Below are positions 45,562 through 55,174 of a DNA stretch of 64,000 nt, piece by piece. The position numbers and the translations under genes were made by a program. Source of the stretch: Microbacterium neungamense (GTDB lineage Bacteria > Actinomycetota > Actinomycetes > Actinomycetales > Microbacteriaceae); contig NZ_CP069717.1 in assembly GCF_024971095.1 (NCBI RefSeq), positions 1 through 64,000 of the forward strand. The letters are read 5' to 3'. The stretch's first letter is position 1, and every line of letters begins with the position of its first letter. The notes below the pieces were generated by a model, which ran no database searches, was not told where the DNA came from, and saw only the letters and a program-made list of their open reading frames with translations.

Positions 45562-46644
45562 ATGACGATCCAGCCGCGCCGGCCGACGATCGCCGACGTC
45601 GCCCGGGCGGCCGGGGTGTCGACGTCGACCGCCTCGGTGGTGTTCAGCGGCAAGGTGAACGTCGCCGAGGCGACCCGCCGACGGGTGCTCGACGCCGCCG
45701 CGGAGCTCGGCTATGCGGGGCCGGACCCGCGTGCGGCCTCGTTGCGCCGCGGACGCAGCGGGATCGTGGGCGTCGTGCTGTCCGCGCACCTGCGCCATGC
45801 GTTCCTCGACCCGGTCACCACGGCGATGATGGACGGGCTCACCGATGCGCTGACGGATGCCAGTGCGGGACTCCTCCTCCTGCGCGACGATCCGCAGGGC
45901 GACGATCCGCCGCCGATCGCGGAGGCGCCGGTGGATGCGGTCGTGCTCATCGGATGCTCCGCGCGCACGCGCGCCGCGGTCGAGACCGTGCGGCAGCGCG
46001 GGCTGCCCGTGGTCGTCATCGAGGGCGCGGCGGGGGAGGGCGTGCCCCGGGTCACCCTGGACAACCGGGAGGCCAGCGCGGCCATCGCGCGGCATCTCCG
46101 CGACCTCGGGCATGAGCGGGTGGCGGAGATCACGCTGCCGATGGAGCCGGCGCGCGAGCGCGGACCGGTCACGCCGGCGCGCCTGCGCGCCGCGACCGTC
46201 GACGTCGCGCTCGACCGGCTCGCCGGGTTCCGCGAGGTGTTCCCGGACGCCCCGGTGGTCAGCGCCGCGGGGAGCCTCATCGACGAGGGGATGATCGCCG
46301 CGCGAGCGCTGCTGACCGACGAGGCGGGGAAGCGGCTGCCGGATGCCGAACGGCCGACCGCGATCGTCGCGCAGAGCGACCTGCTGGCGGTCGGTGCGAT
46401 GCGCGCCGCCGAGGAGCTCGGCCTGCGGGTGCCGGAGGATCTCAGCGTCGTCGGCTTCGACGGGATCGCCGTCGACGGACTCGGTGACCAGCGGCTGACG
46501 ACCATCGTGCAGCCCGCGATCGAGAAGGGGCGCGCCGCCGGCGCCCAGATCGCGCGGATGCTGGCCGGAGAGCCGGGGGAGTCGGTGCACTTCACCTGCC
46601 GTTTCCGCGAGGGGACGACGATGGCGCCGCCCGCGGGGCGGTGA
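45562..46644 (+). CDS. LacI-family transcriptional regulator
   Basis: 360 aa. N-terminal HTH RPTIADVARAAGVSTSTASV VFSG-type (about 7-31) with the hinge region TRRRVLDAAAELGYAG, followed by a periplasmic-binding-like effector domain (GIVGVVLSAHLRHAFLDPVT, DLSVVGFDGIAVD). Ligand, probably a sugar or small metabolite, unknown. Leaderless start. Likely represses the divergent MFS gene and itself through the palindrome between them. Confidence 0.93.
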   Translation: MTIQPRRPTIADVARAAGVSTSTASVVFSGKVNVAEATRRRVLDAAAELGYAGPDPRAASLRRGRSGIVGVVLSAHLRHAFLDPVTTAMMDGLTDALTDASAGLLLLRDDPQGDDPPPIAEAPVDAVVLIGCSARTRAAVETVRQRGLPVVVIEGAAGEGVPRVTLDNREASAAIARHLRDLGHERVAEITLPMEPARERGPVTPARLRAATVDVALDRLAGFREVFPDAPVVSAAGSLIDEGMIAARALLTDEAGKRLPDAERPTAIVAQSDLLAVGAMRAAEELGLRVPEDLSVVGFDGIAVDGLGDQRLTTIVQPAIEKGRAAGAQIARMLAGEPGESVHFTCRFREGTTMAPPAGR

Positions 46645-46732
46645 GGGCGCGGGCGCTGGCGCCGCGTGCGCGTGCTGGGCGCGGGCCGGTCGCGCGGGCC
46701 GGTCGCGCGGGGCGGTCGGCGGGAGCTTTCTG

Positions 46733-46930
46733 CATCGGAAACGCCCGTGTCCGGTGCGTTTTTCTCCCGCCGGGAGTGACGCGCTCCGCCGCCGGGAGGC
46801 TCCCACATCCCTGGGGCCGGTTTGCGGTGCGTTCTTCTCCCGCCGGCGCGAGCGTGTCCAGCCGTGAGGAGGTTCCCGCATCCGCGAGGCCGCCTTGCGG
46901 TGCGATTCTCTCCCGGCGAACCCGGCGATG
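46733..46930. repeat. Three imperfect 73-bp tandem repeats
   Basis: GGTGCG anchors at 46753, 46826 and 46899, exactly 73 bp apart, each followed by (T)TCTCCC(G) and GCATCC-type sequence. Fills most of the 287-bp spacer after the LacI gene. No gene. Confidence 0.85.
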
Positions 46931-46931
46931 G

Positions 46932-48439
46932 TCAGGAGCGCTGGGGGCCGAGGGGGAGCGGATGCGAGGCGTAGTCGAGGATGCGGTAGCGGCCGCATTC
47001 GATGACGCGGTCCGGCACGGCGCCAGGCGGGGGAAGGTCCCACGGGACGGTCTGCGCGTCCTCAACAAGGAACGTCACCTCGCCGACGGCGAAGTCGGTG
47101 CGGTTGACGAGCCATGCGTAACCGCGCAGCCGGTGGTCGACCTGCACGAGCCGTGAGGGCTCGGCGAGATGCAGCTTCGGCAGGCGCACAGTCCAGAACT
47201 GGCCGGCGCCCGTGCGGCCGGAGCCGTCCACCCAGTCGGTGACGCACGTGAGATCGGGATCGGGCCGTCCGGCGGCGGCGCCGATGGTCGGGATGCCGAT
47301 CACGACGCCGGCTGCAAGTGCGACGGCGGCGACGGACGCCGCCGCCCGCCGAACAAGCCGGGGCGACGGCAGAGCGGTCGGCCGGGCGACAAGACCCAGC
47401 ACCGGAGCGAAGGCGATCGGTGCGAGATAGCGGGCTGCGTGCGTACCCAGCGCGATCGCCCCCAGGACGACCAGTGCCGGTGCGAGCCAGCCGTAGAGCG
47501 CAATCACACCTGAGCCGTCGCCGGCGCGGATGCTGCGAACAACGCACAGCGCGATGAGCGCCGCCGTGAGGACCGCAGCCGCCAAACCGTGCGGTGACGC
47601 CAGACGCTCGATCCCCAGCGCGGCGTAGTGGCTCATGGACTCCTGCCAGAGCGCCGGCTGTGCGTATCCGGTCCCGCTGTTCGCGATCCATTCCGACAGC
47701 GGTATGCGGCCGATCATCCCGCCTGCGGCACCGGCGAGAAGCGCACCGACTCCGGACAGCGAAGGCATTCGCTGGTCGTCACGCACGGCCCGGACGGCGA
47801 GGATCACGACGAGCGGAGCGACGGCCCAGGCGACGAAGAGCGGGTTGGAGACCGTCGAGACAACGGTGGTGACACCGAGCGCGAACGTCGTGCCGAGCAG
47901 CACTCTGCGCGACGTCGTGTCGAGAAGGCGGCGCATGAGGCCCACCGCCACGACGGCGCCGATCACCGTCGCGGAGTAGTACGTCGTCGTCAACAGAAGC
48001 GATGCCGGCTCGAGAGCATCGCGGGAAGCGGATGTCTCGGATGCGGCGAGCATGCCGAAGGCCCCGAGGGCGATAAGCGACCACGCGACGGGCGCCCGGC
48101 CAGGCTCGCGCCGCCCGGCAGCCAGCCGGGTCGCTCCGTACAGCGCGACCATGTTCACGACCGCGTTCACGGCGAGCAGCGCATCGACATCGAGGGGGGC
48201 ATGCCCGCCTTCAGCACGAGGAAGCATGCGGCTTCCGGAATGAACAGGACGCTCGAGAAGGCCCAGTCCTGCGGATCGCCTTCGAGGATCGAGCGGACGA
48301 GCAGCGCGACCGCCAGGGAGTCCCCATCGCGGAACAGCAGCTCGCCGCGGGGCGAGGCCGCGACGACCGCCGTGACGGCGATCGCGATCCCCGTCGCCGC
48401 GAGCCAGCCGACGAGCTCGCGGAGGGACGTGCGGGTCAT
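46932..48439 (-). pseudogene. Large membrane protein, frameshifted
   Basis: Reading frame split by a homopolymer: the first part starts MTRTSLRELVGWLAATGIAI (48439) and includes FRDGDSLAVALLVRSILEGD then IPEAACFLVLKAGM; the second continues PLDVDALLAVNAVVNMVALY to 46932. Six Gs at 48194-48199 need one extra base to join the frames. Restored it would be about 500 aa with some ten membrane helices and a hydrophilic C-terminal domain; it looks like polytopic glycosyltransferase-like proteins but I do not recognise the family. Divergent from the Mrp operon. Either an inactivated gene or a sequencing error. Confidence 0.75.
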
Positions 48440-48506
48440 GGCACTACTGTCGCACGCCCGTTGCCTGACACTGGCGGGTCCGGTGCGGTGGGGTGCGCGG
48501 CGGGGC

Positions 48507-48551
48507 GGACGCTTCGACAGGCTCAGCGTCCGTGGACGGGCTCCGCGTCCG
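48507..48551. repeat. Intergenic palindromic repeat before mrpA
   Basis: Perfect 25-bp copy at 48507-48531 (arms GGACGCT and AGCGTCC) followed by a GGACGGGCTCCGCGTCCG partial copy. Confidence 0.92.
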
Positions 48552-48683
48552 ACGGTGCGACCGGCCGGCGCGGCGCGCGAAGGCCGGCGGAGTGCGGGCC
48601 GGGAGGGCGGGGGAGACCGCCCGATAAGATGGGGAACACCGCCCGCCGCGCCGAGAGGCCCCGAAGCGCCAGAGGAGCTGCTT

Positions 48684-51674
48684 ATGCCGTTGCTCCTCGC
48701 CGTGTTCCTCGCAGGGGCGCTCGTCCTTCCTGCACTGGTCCGCTGGCTGGGAGCCCAGGCCTTCGCGATCGGCGCGCTCGTCCCCGCCGCCGCCTTCGTG
48801 CACGCGCTCACCCGCACACCCGACGTCCTCGACCCCGAGCGCGTGCCGTTCTTCAGCTACGACTGGATCCCCCAGCTCGGCCTGCACCTCTCCCTGCGCA
48901 TGGACGTGCTCGGGTGGGTCCTCGCCCTGATCGTGACCGGCGTCGGCGCTCTGGTGCTGCTGTATTGCCGCTGGTACTTCCACGACGACGCATCCAGGGT
49001 GGCGCCCTTCGCCGGCGTGCTGCTCGGATTCGCCGGCGCGATGTACGGGCTCGTGCTCACCGACGACCTGGTGATGCTCGTGATGTTCTGGGAGCTCACC
49101 AGCATCCTCTCCTACCTCCTGATCGGGCATTACCACCGCCGCGCCGCCAGCCGCCGCTCCGCGCTGCAGGCCCTGCTGATCACGACGCTCGGCGGACTCG
49201 TGATGTTCGTCGGCGTGATCCTTCTCGTCGTCGACACCGGCACCGCCAGCATCCGCGAACTGCTCGCGATGGCGCCGACCGGACCCATCGTCGATGCCGC
49301 GATCGTGATGCTGCTCGTCGGCGCCGTGAGCAAGTCGGCGCTGTTCCCGCTGCACTTCTGGCTGCCGGGAGCGATGGCTGCGCCCACGCCGGTGAGCGCG
49401 TACCTCCACGCCGCCGCCATGGTGAAGGCCGGCATCTACCTGATCGCCCGCTTCGCCCCGATCTTCGCCTTCGCCGCGCCGTGGCGGCCGATCGTGATCA
49501 CGCTGGGGATCATCACCATGCTTCTCGGCGGCATCCAGGCCCTGCGTGAGACGGACCTGAAGCGCATCCTCGCCTTCGGCACCGTGAGCCAGCTCGGCTT
49601 CTTCGCGATCGTGTTGGGCTACGGCACGCCGGCGGCCGCGCTCGCCGGGCTGGCCCTCGTCATCGGGCACGCCCTGTTCAAGTCGGCGCTGTTTCTGATC
49701 GTCGGCATCATCGACCGCCAGCTCTCCACCCGCGACATCACCGAGCTCTGCGGCGTCGGCCGCCAGGCCCCGGTGATGGCCACGGCGGCGGTCCTCTCGG
49801 TCGCCTCGATGGTGGGCCTCGCGCCCACGATCGGATACGTCGCGAAGGAATCCACCCTCACGGCGCTCATCGACGAGACCCTGCACGGCTCGGCATGGGG
49901 CGCCGCGGCCCTCGCCGGCGTCGCCCTCGGATCGGTGCTGACGGCGGCGTACGGCGCCCGATTCCTGTGGGGCGCGTTCGCGCGGAAGACGGATGCCGGC
50001 GGCCGCGTGCCGGACACCGCCTGGCCCGACCCGCCGGTGGGGTTCCTCTCCGCGCCGATCGTGCTCGCGGGCGCCACCATCGCCCTCGGACTGGGCGTTC
50101 CCGCGGTGGACCGGGCGCTGCAGCCATACGCGCTCAGCCTGGCAGGAGGCGACGCTTCGACAGGCTCAGCGTCCGCGACGGGCTCAGCGTCCGCGACCGG
50201 CTCCGCGTCCGGCGAGCCGGGGCATCTGGCGCTCTGGCACGGCCTCGAGCCGGCGCTGTTCGTCTCGATCGCGGCGATCCTGCTCGGCGTCGGCCTGTGC
50301 GCACTCACGATCCGCACCGGATGGGACCGCCGTCGCCGGTTCATGCCGTTCACGGCATCCGATGCCTACTATGCCGTCGTCCGCGGCATCGACCGGCTCT
50401 CGGTGCTGACCACGACCTTCACCCAACGCGGCTCGCTGCCCCTCTACGTCGGCACGATCTTCATCGTGCTCGTGGCCGCCGAGGCGACGGCCCTCGTCGG
50501 GGGAGGGGCGCTCGGCGAGCATCGGCTCTCCGGCTGGCACACACCGGTGCAGCTCGTCGTCGCGCCGATCATGGCGGCGGCCGGCCTCTTCGCCGTGCGT
50601 GCCGAGAAGCGCTACACCGGTGTGGTCCTGGTGTCGGTCACCGGGCTGGGCATGGTGGTGCTCTTCGCCACGAGCGGCGCCCCCGACCTGGCCCTCACGC
50701 AGATCCTCGTCGAGACGATCACCCTGGTCGCCTTCGCGCTCGTGCTCCGGCGCCTGCCGTCGCGCATGGGCGAGCACAACGCCTCGGCCGGCCGGGTGCC
50801 GCGCGCCCTGCTCGCCGTCGGCGTCGGCGTCGTGATGGCGTTCGTCGCGATCGTGGCCACGCAGGCCCGGTTCGTCGACCCGATCTCCCTCGCCTACCCG
50901 GAGCTCGCCTACGAACTCGGCCACGGCAAGAACGTCGTCAACGTCGCACTCGTCGACCTGCGCGGCTGGGACACCATGGGCGAGCTGGGGGTGCTGGTGC
51001 TCGCAGCCACCGGCGTGGCATCCCTCGTCTTCGTCACCCACCGCGCCGACCTGCTCTCGGCCACCCGCGACCTGCCCGACACGAAGCGACGCTCCACCGC
51101 CCGCCGGCCGATGGTGGAGACCACCGAGGGCGTGCGCTTCCAGACCCCCGAGAACCGCGACGCACCGCGCGCCTGGCTCGTCGGCGGTCAGCAGGTCAAA
51201 GCCGCCAACCGTTCGATCCTGCTCGAGGTGATCGTCCGGATCCTGTTCCACACGATCATCGTGGTGTCGATCTACCTGCTCTTCGCCGGACACAACAGCC
51301 CCGGCGGAGGCTTCGCCGGCGGCCTCGTCGCCGGGATGGCGCTGGTGATGCGGTACGTCGCGGGCGGCCGCTGGGAGCTGGGCGCGGCGGCGCCGACGGA
51401 TGCCGGGCGCCTGCTCGGCGCGGGCCTCGTCGTCGCCGCCGGCACGGCCGTACTGCCCCTGTTCTTCGGACTGGGGCCGCTGCAGAGCGCGGTGTGGGAG
51501 GCCGACGTTCCCGTGCTCGGCCACCTCGAACTGGTGTCGTCGACGCTCTTCGACGTGGGCGTGTACCTCGTCGTGATCGGCCTCGTGCTCGACGTGCTGC
51601 GCAGTCTCGGCGCCGAGGTCGACCGGCAGACGCAGGCCCTGCGCCACGGGCAGCGGAGAGGGGCGGATGCCTGA
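48684..51674 (+). CDS. mrpA: Na+/H+ antiporter subunit MrpA (A-B fusion)
   Basis: 996-aa core membrane subunit of the Mrp cation/proton antiporter, related to NuoL/NuoN. N-terminal proton-translocating module (ELTSILSYLLIGHYH, HFWLPGAMAAPTPVSAYLHA, ETDLKRILAFGTVSQLG) and C-terminal MrpA extension plus MnhB domain (LHFFTIIV-like RILFHTIIVVSIYLLFAG, NSPGGGFAGGL), so MrpB is fused here. Residues about 490-513 are a repeat-derived linker DASTGSASATGSASATGSAS. ATG 48684 follows AGAGGAG; the frame open upstream to 47628 is not used. Confidence 0.96.
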   Translation: MPLLLAVFLAGALVLPALVRWLGAQAFAIGALVPAAAFVHALTRTPDVLDPERVPFFSYDWIPQLGLHLSLRMDVLGWVLALIVTGVGALVLLYCRWYFHDDASRVAPFAGVLLGFAGAMYGLVLTDDLVMLVMFWELTSILSYLLIGHYHRRAASRRSALQALLITTLGGLVMFVGVILLVVDTGTASIRELLAMAPTGPIVDAAIVMLLVGAVSKSALFPLHFWLPGAMAAPTPVSAYLHAAAMVKAGIYLIARFAPIFAFAAPWRPIVITLGIITMLLGGIQALRETDLKRILAFGTVSQLGFFAIVLGYGTPAAALAGLALVIGHALFKSALFLIVGIIDRQLSTRDITELCGVGRQAPVMATAAVLSVASMVGLAPTIGYVAKESTLTALIDETLHGSAWGAAALAGVALGSVLTAAYGARFLWGAFARKTDAGGRVPDTAWPDPPVGFLSAPIVLAGATIALGLGVPAVDRALQPYALSLAGGDASTGSASATGSASATGSASGEPGHLALWHGLEPALFVSIAAILLGVGLCALTIRTGWDRRRRFMPFTASDAYYAVVRGIDRLSVLTTTFTQRGSLPLYVGTIFIVLVAAEATALVGGGALGEHRLSGWHTPVQLVVAPIMAAAGLFAVRAEKRYTGVVLVSVTGLGMVVLFATSGAPDLALTQILVETITLVAFALVLRRLPSRMGEHNASAGRVPRALLAVGVGVVMAFVAIVATQARFVDPISLAYPELAYELGHGKNVVNVALVDLRGWDTMGELGVLVLAATGVASLVFVTHRADLLSATRDLPDTKRRSTARRPMVETTEGVRFQTPENRDAPRAWLVGGQQVKAANRSILLEVIVRILFHTIIVVSIYLLFAGHNSPGGGFAGGLVAGMALVMRYVAGGRWELGAAAPTDAGRLLGAGLVVAAGTAVLPLFFGLGPLQSAVWEADVPVLGHLELVSSTLFDVGVYLVVIGLVLDVLRSLGAEVDRQTQALRHGQRRGADA
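50151..50213. repeat. Palindromic repeat inside mrpA
   Basis: GACGCTTCGACAGGCTCAGC (50151-50170) followed by two shortened CGACGGGCTC(A/C)GCGTCC units; read in frame with mrpA. Confidence 0.92.
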
Positions 51675-52366
51675 TGGACGTCTCCCTGACCCTGATCCTC
51701 ATCATGGCGGTGCTGTTCGCGTGCGGGGTCTACGCGATGATGGAGCGCAGTCTGACGCGTGTGCTGATCGGCTTCCTCCTGCTCGGGAACGCCACCAACC
51801 TGCTGCTGCTCATCGTGATGGGCGTGCCGGGCAGGGCGCCGTTCCACGGCGAGGACGCGCGGGTCAGCGATCCTCTGCCGCAGGCGCTCACCCTCACCGC
51901 GATCGTGATCACGTTCGCCGTGTCCGCCTTCCTGCTCGCCCTCATCTACCGCTCGTGGCAGCTCGGCCAGGCCGACACCGTCGCGGACGACGAGGCCGAC
52001 CTCGCTCTGCGTGCCCGGACGGATGCCGAGGAGGACGTCATCGACGACGAGGCGGAGCTCATCGACGAGGACGCCACGACCGACTTCGTCGGTCTGGAGA
52101 CGGTGCCGGTCACGGTGCGCGTCGCGACGCCCCTGCCGGTGGATCCGGATGCCGCGGGGGACGCTTCGGCAGGCCCGGCGCCCGGGGGCTCAGCGTCCGG
52201 GAGCTTCCGGGAGGACGCTTCGACAAGCTCAGCGTCCGGGGGCTCCGCGTCCGGGGGCTCCGCGGGGGAGGCGCCGGCTCCGGCGGCATCCGCTCACGAC
52301 GTCGCGCGGGACAAGCGCGACGAGACGAGCCGCCCCGACGACAGCGGCGAGGAGGGCCGCCCGTGA
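51674..52366 (+). CDS. mrpC: Na+/H+ antiporter subunit MrpC
   Basis: 230 aa, compared with about 110-180 usually. NuoK-like three-helix core (about 1-100; GVYAMMERSLTRVLIGFLLL, NATNLLLL, ALTLTAIVITFAVSAFLLAL) then a long acidic cytoplasmic tail. Residues about 162-205 (DASAGPAPGGSASGSFREDA...) are two repeat-derived linkers. Start overlaps the mrpA stop by 1 nt; next gene overlaps by 4. Confidence 0.94.
   Translation: MDVSLTLILIMAVLFACGVYAMMERSLTRVLIGFLLLGNATNLLLLIVMGVPGRAPFHGEDARVSDPLPQALTLTAIVITFAVSAFLLALIYRSWQLGQADTVADDEADLALRARTDAEEDVIDDEAELIDEDATTDFVGLETVPVTVRVATPLPVDPDAAGDASAGPAPGGSASGSFREDASTSSASGGSASGGSAGEAPAPAASAHDVARDKRDETSRPDDSGEEGRP
52159..52265. repeat. Two palindromic repeats inside mrpC
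   Basis: A degenerate copy at about 52159-52200 and a near-perfect 25-bp copy at 52213-52237 (arms GGACGCT/AGCGTCC, centre with AAG instead of AGG), followed by GGGGGCTCCGCGTCC repeats. In frame. Confidence 0.9.
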
Positions 52367-53916
52367 CCGCCCTCGTGCCGCTGATCGTCACCCTGCCGCT
52401 GCTCGGCGCGGCCGTCACCCTCGTGTTCGGGCGCAACCCGCGTCTGCAGATGGTCGTCTCGGTGGGCACGCTCGCCGCGGTGTCGATCATCGCCGCGGTG
52501 CTGCTGGTCGCCGTCGATGCCGGGTCGCCGCTGGCGGTCTCGGTCGGCGGCTGGCCGGTGCCGTTCGGCATCGTGCTCTACGTCGACCGGTTCGCGGCGC
52601 TGCTCGTGCTCGTCTCCAGCATCGTCCTGCTCGCCGTGCTCCTGTTCTCGATCGGCCAGGGCGTCGCCGACGGCGTCGACGAGACCCCGATCTCGATCTT
52701 CAACCCGTCGTACCTGATCCTCGCCGCGGGCATCTTCGACGCGTTCATCGCGGGGGATCTGTTCAACCTCTACGTGGGCTTCGAGATCCTGCTCGTCGCC
52801 TCTTACGTGCTGATCACGCTGGGCAGCACGGAGTCCCGCATCCGCACCGGGGCCGTCTACATCGTCGTCTCGCTGGTGTCGTCGATCCTGTTCCTCGCCG
52901 CGATCGCGATGATCTACGGCGCCGTCGGCACGGTGAACATGGCGCAGCTCACCGAGCGCGTCGCCGCCCTGCCGCAGGAGACGCAGCTCGTGCTGCACCT
53001 GCTCCTGGTCGTCGCCTTCGGCATCAAGGCGGCCGTGTTCCCGGTGTCGTTCTGGCTGCCGGACTCGTACCCGACCGCGCCGGCCCCGGTCACGGCGGTG
53101 TTCGCGGGCCTGCTCACCAAGGTCGGCGTGTACGCGCTGATCCGCACCGAGACGCAGCTGTTCGCCGAGAACAGCATCGACACGCTGCTGCTGATCGTGG
53201 CGCTCGCCACGATGATCATCGGCGTCCTGGGCGCCGTCGCGCAGGCCGAGCTGAAGAGGATCCTCTCGTTCACTCTCGTCAGCCACGTCGGCTACATGAT
53301 CTTCGGTCTCGCGATCGTGACGCCGGATGCCATCGGCGCGACGGTCTACTACATCGTGCACCACATCGTCGTGCAGACGACCCTGTTCCTCGCGGTGGGG
53401 CTGGTCGAGCGACGGGCGGGCAGCACGTCGATCCTGCGGGTCAGCGGGCTGATGAAGGCGGCGCCGGTGCTGGCCGTGCTGTACTTCGTGCCGGCGATCA
53501 ACCTGGGCGGACTGCCGCCGTTCTCCGGCTTCCTCGGCAAGGTCGGACTGTTCGAGGCGGCGGCCGGCGTGGGCACCCCGCTGATGATCGTGGTGATCTT
53601 CGGGGGCGTCGTCACCTCGCTGCTCACGCTGTACACCCTGATGCGCGCGTGGAACCTCGCGTTCTGGCGCGAAGAGGAGGAGGACGACGCCGACCTGAGC
53701 CGTGTCGCCCACCTGACCACGGCCCCCGCCGCCGACGAGCGGCAGGAGACGCGGCGGATCCCTGCGATCATGACCATCGCCACCGGCGGCATGGTCTCGG
53801 TGACGCTCGCGCTGACCGTGTTCGCGGGGCCGCTGTACGCTCTCTGCGACCGCATCGGCGGTGCGCTCCTGCAGCCGGTCAGCCTGGTGCAGCTCGAGGA
53901 GGAGGTGGGCGGATGA
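52363..53916 (+). CDS. mrpD: Na+/H+ antiporter subunit MrpD
   Basis: 517-aa NuoM/NuoN-like proton-translocating subunit with about 14 helices. Core motifs: DLFNLYVGFEILLVASYVLI, KAAVFPVSFWLPDSYPTAPA, AELKRILSFTLVSHVGYMIF and NLGGLPPFSGFLGKVGLFEA. GTG start inside the mrpC stop. Works with MrpA as the ion-pumping core. Confidence 0.96.
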   Translation: MTALVPLIVTLPLLGAAVTLVFGRNPRLQMVVSVGTLAAVSIIAAVLLVAVDAGSPLAVSVGGWPVPFGIVLYVDRFAALLVLVSSIVLLAVLLFSIGQGVADGVDETPISIFNPSYLILAAGIFDAFIAGDLFNLYVGFEILLVASYVLITLGSTESRIRTGAVYIVVSLVSSILFLAAIAMIYGAVGTVNMAQLTERVAALPQETQLVLHLLLVVAFGIKAAVFPVSFWLPDSYPTAPAPVTAVFAGLLTKVGVYALIRTETQLFAENSIDTLLLIVALATMIIGVLGAVAQAELKRILSFTLVSHVGYMIFGLAIVTPDAIGATVYYIVHHIVVQTTLFLAVGLVERRAGSTSILRVSGLMKAAPVLAVLYFVPAINLGGLPPFSGFLGKVGLFEAAAGVGTPLMIVVIFGGVVTSLLTLYTLMRAWNLAFWREEEEDDADLSRVAHLTTAPAADERQETRRIPAIMTIATGGMVSVTLALTVFAGPLYALCDRIGGALLQPVSLVQLEEEVGG

Positions 53917-54500
53917 GCCCGGACGCCTCGACCCGCCGCATCCTGCGCGACATCGGCCTGCAGGTGCCGTTCCTGCTCTGGCTGGTGGCGCTGTGGATGC
54001 TGCTCTGGCAGCAGTTCACGCCGCTGGCGGTGGTGACCGGCCTGGTGGTGGCGGTGGTGGTCACCCGGGTCTTCCGGCTCCCGACGGTCGAGCTGGTCGG
54101 CCGGATCAACCTCTGGTACGCGGCGCTGTACGTGGTGCAGTTCCTCGCCGCGATCGTGATGGGGGCGCTGCGGGTGACCGCCCAGGTGCTCGATCTCGGT
54201 CGGCAGCCGGGCGCGGCGATCATCGCCGTGCCGCTGCGCTACGCCGACGACCTCGTGATGACGCACGTGGCCGTCACCTCCTCGCTGATCCCCGGATCGC
54301 TGGTCGTGGAGGCCGATCGCGACCGCCGCATCCTGTACCTGCACGTGATCGGGGTGCGCAGCCGCGAAGACGTCGACGACGTGCGCGAGGGCGTGCTGCG
54401 CTGGGAGAAGCGCATCGTGCGCGCCCTGGGGACGCCCGCCCAGTACCGGGCGCTGCGCGCCGACGAGCTCGGCACCGGCAAGCGGAAGGCCCGCCCATGA
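53913..54500 (+). CDS. mrpE: Na+/H+ antiporter subunit MrpE
   Basis: 195-aa accessory subunit: two or three N-terminal membrane helices (VPFLLWLVALWMLLWQQFTP; LWYAALYVVQFLAAIVMGAL) and a cytoplasmic ferredoxin-like domain (PLRYADDLVMTHVAVTSSLI, VEADRDRRILYLHVIGV). Overlaps mrpD and mrpF by 4 nt each. Confidence 0.95.
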   Translation: MSPDASTRRILRDIGLQVPFLLWLVALWMLLWQQFTPLAVVTGLVVAVVVTRVFRLPTVELVGRINLWYAALYVVQFLAAIVMGALRVTAQVLDLGRQPGAAIIAVPLRYADDLVMTHVAVTSSLIPGSLVVEADRDRRILYLHVIGVRSREDVDDVREGVLRWEKRIVRALGTPAQYRALRADELGTGKRKARP

Positions 54501-54766
54501 ACATCCTGCTCACGGCGATCCTCGTCGTCTTCGGCGTCGCCGCCATCCTCACCGTCATCCGGATCGTCCGGGGCCCATCGATCCTCGACCGCGCCGTGGC
54601 ATCCGACGTGCTGCTGACCGAAGTGATGTGCGTGCTCGGCGCCGAGATGGCGATCAACGGGCACACCCGCAACGTCCCGGTGCTGCTCATCATCGCCGCG
54701 GTCGGCGTGTTCGGATCCATCTCCGTCGCCCGCTACGTCGCCCGGAGGGATGTCACGACGCCATGA
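54497..54766 (+). CDS. mrpF: Na+/H+ antiporter subunit MrpF
   Basis: 89 aa, three membrane helices, with the family motif RIVRGPSILDRAVASDVL. Required for assembly of the Mrp complex. Coupled to mrpE and mrpG by 4-nt overlaps. Confidence 0.95.
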   Translation: MNILLTAILVVFGVAAILTVIRIVRGPSILDRAVASDVLLTEVMCVLGAEMAINGHTRNVPVLLIIAAVGVFGSISVARYVARRDVTTP

Positions 54767-55152
54767 CCCTGCTCGGACTCGAGATCCCCGACCCGCTGCT
54801 GGATGCGATCGTGCTCGGGCTGATCCTCGTCGGCGCGCTGCTGTGCCTATCGGCCGCGATCGGCCTGCTGCGCTTCCGCGACGTGCCCTCCCGGCTGCAC
54901 GCCGCGACCAAACCGCAGGTGCTCGGGCTGCTGCTGATCTGCCTGGCGATCGCGCTCTCGCAGCGCAGCGTCGGCGGCATCCTGCTCGGCCTCGTCATCG
55001 TCGCCCCGGTGGTGCTGATGCAGTTCGCCACCGCACCGCTGTCGGCGCACATGGTCGGCCGCCAGGCGTACCGCAACGGCACCATCCACCAGCGCGGTCT
55101 CGTCGTCGACGAGTACGCCGAGTCGAAGCAGACGCCCCCGGCCGCCGGGTAG
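54763..55152 (+). CDS. mrpG: Na+/H+ antiporter subunit MrpG
   Basis: 129 aa, three membrane helices plus a hydrophilic tail; family motif GLLRFRDVPSRLHAATKPQV. Last gene of mrpAB-C-D-E-F-G, a complete antiporter set that exports Na+ (or K+) in exchange for protons and supports alkali/salt tolerance. Confidence 0.95.
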   Translation: MTLLGLEIPDPLLDAIVLGLILVGALLCLSAAIGLLRFRDVPSRLHAATKPQVLGLLLICLAIALSQRSVGGILLGLVIVAPVVLMQFATAPLSAHMVGRQAYRNGTIHQRGLVVDEYAESKQTPPAAG

Positions 55153-55174
55153 CAGGTCGCCGGCCGGAGCGCCC

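Noticed and set aside
47628..48683. 350-residue N-terminal extension of MrpA
   Set aside because: It is the antisense of the membrane-protein gene and has no antiporter similarity; ATG 48684 has a good ribosome-binding site.
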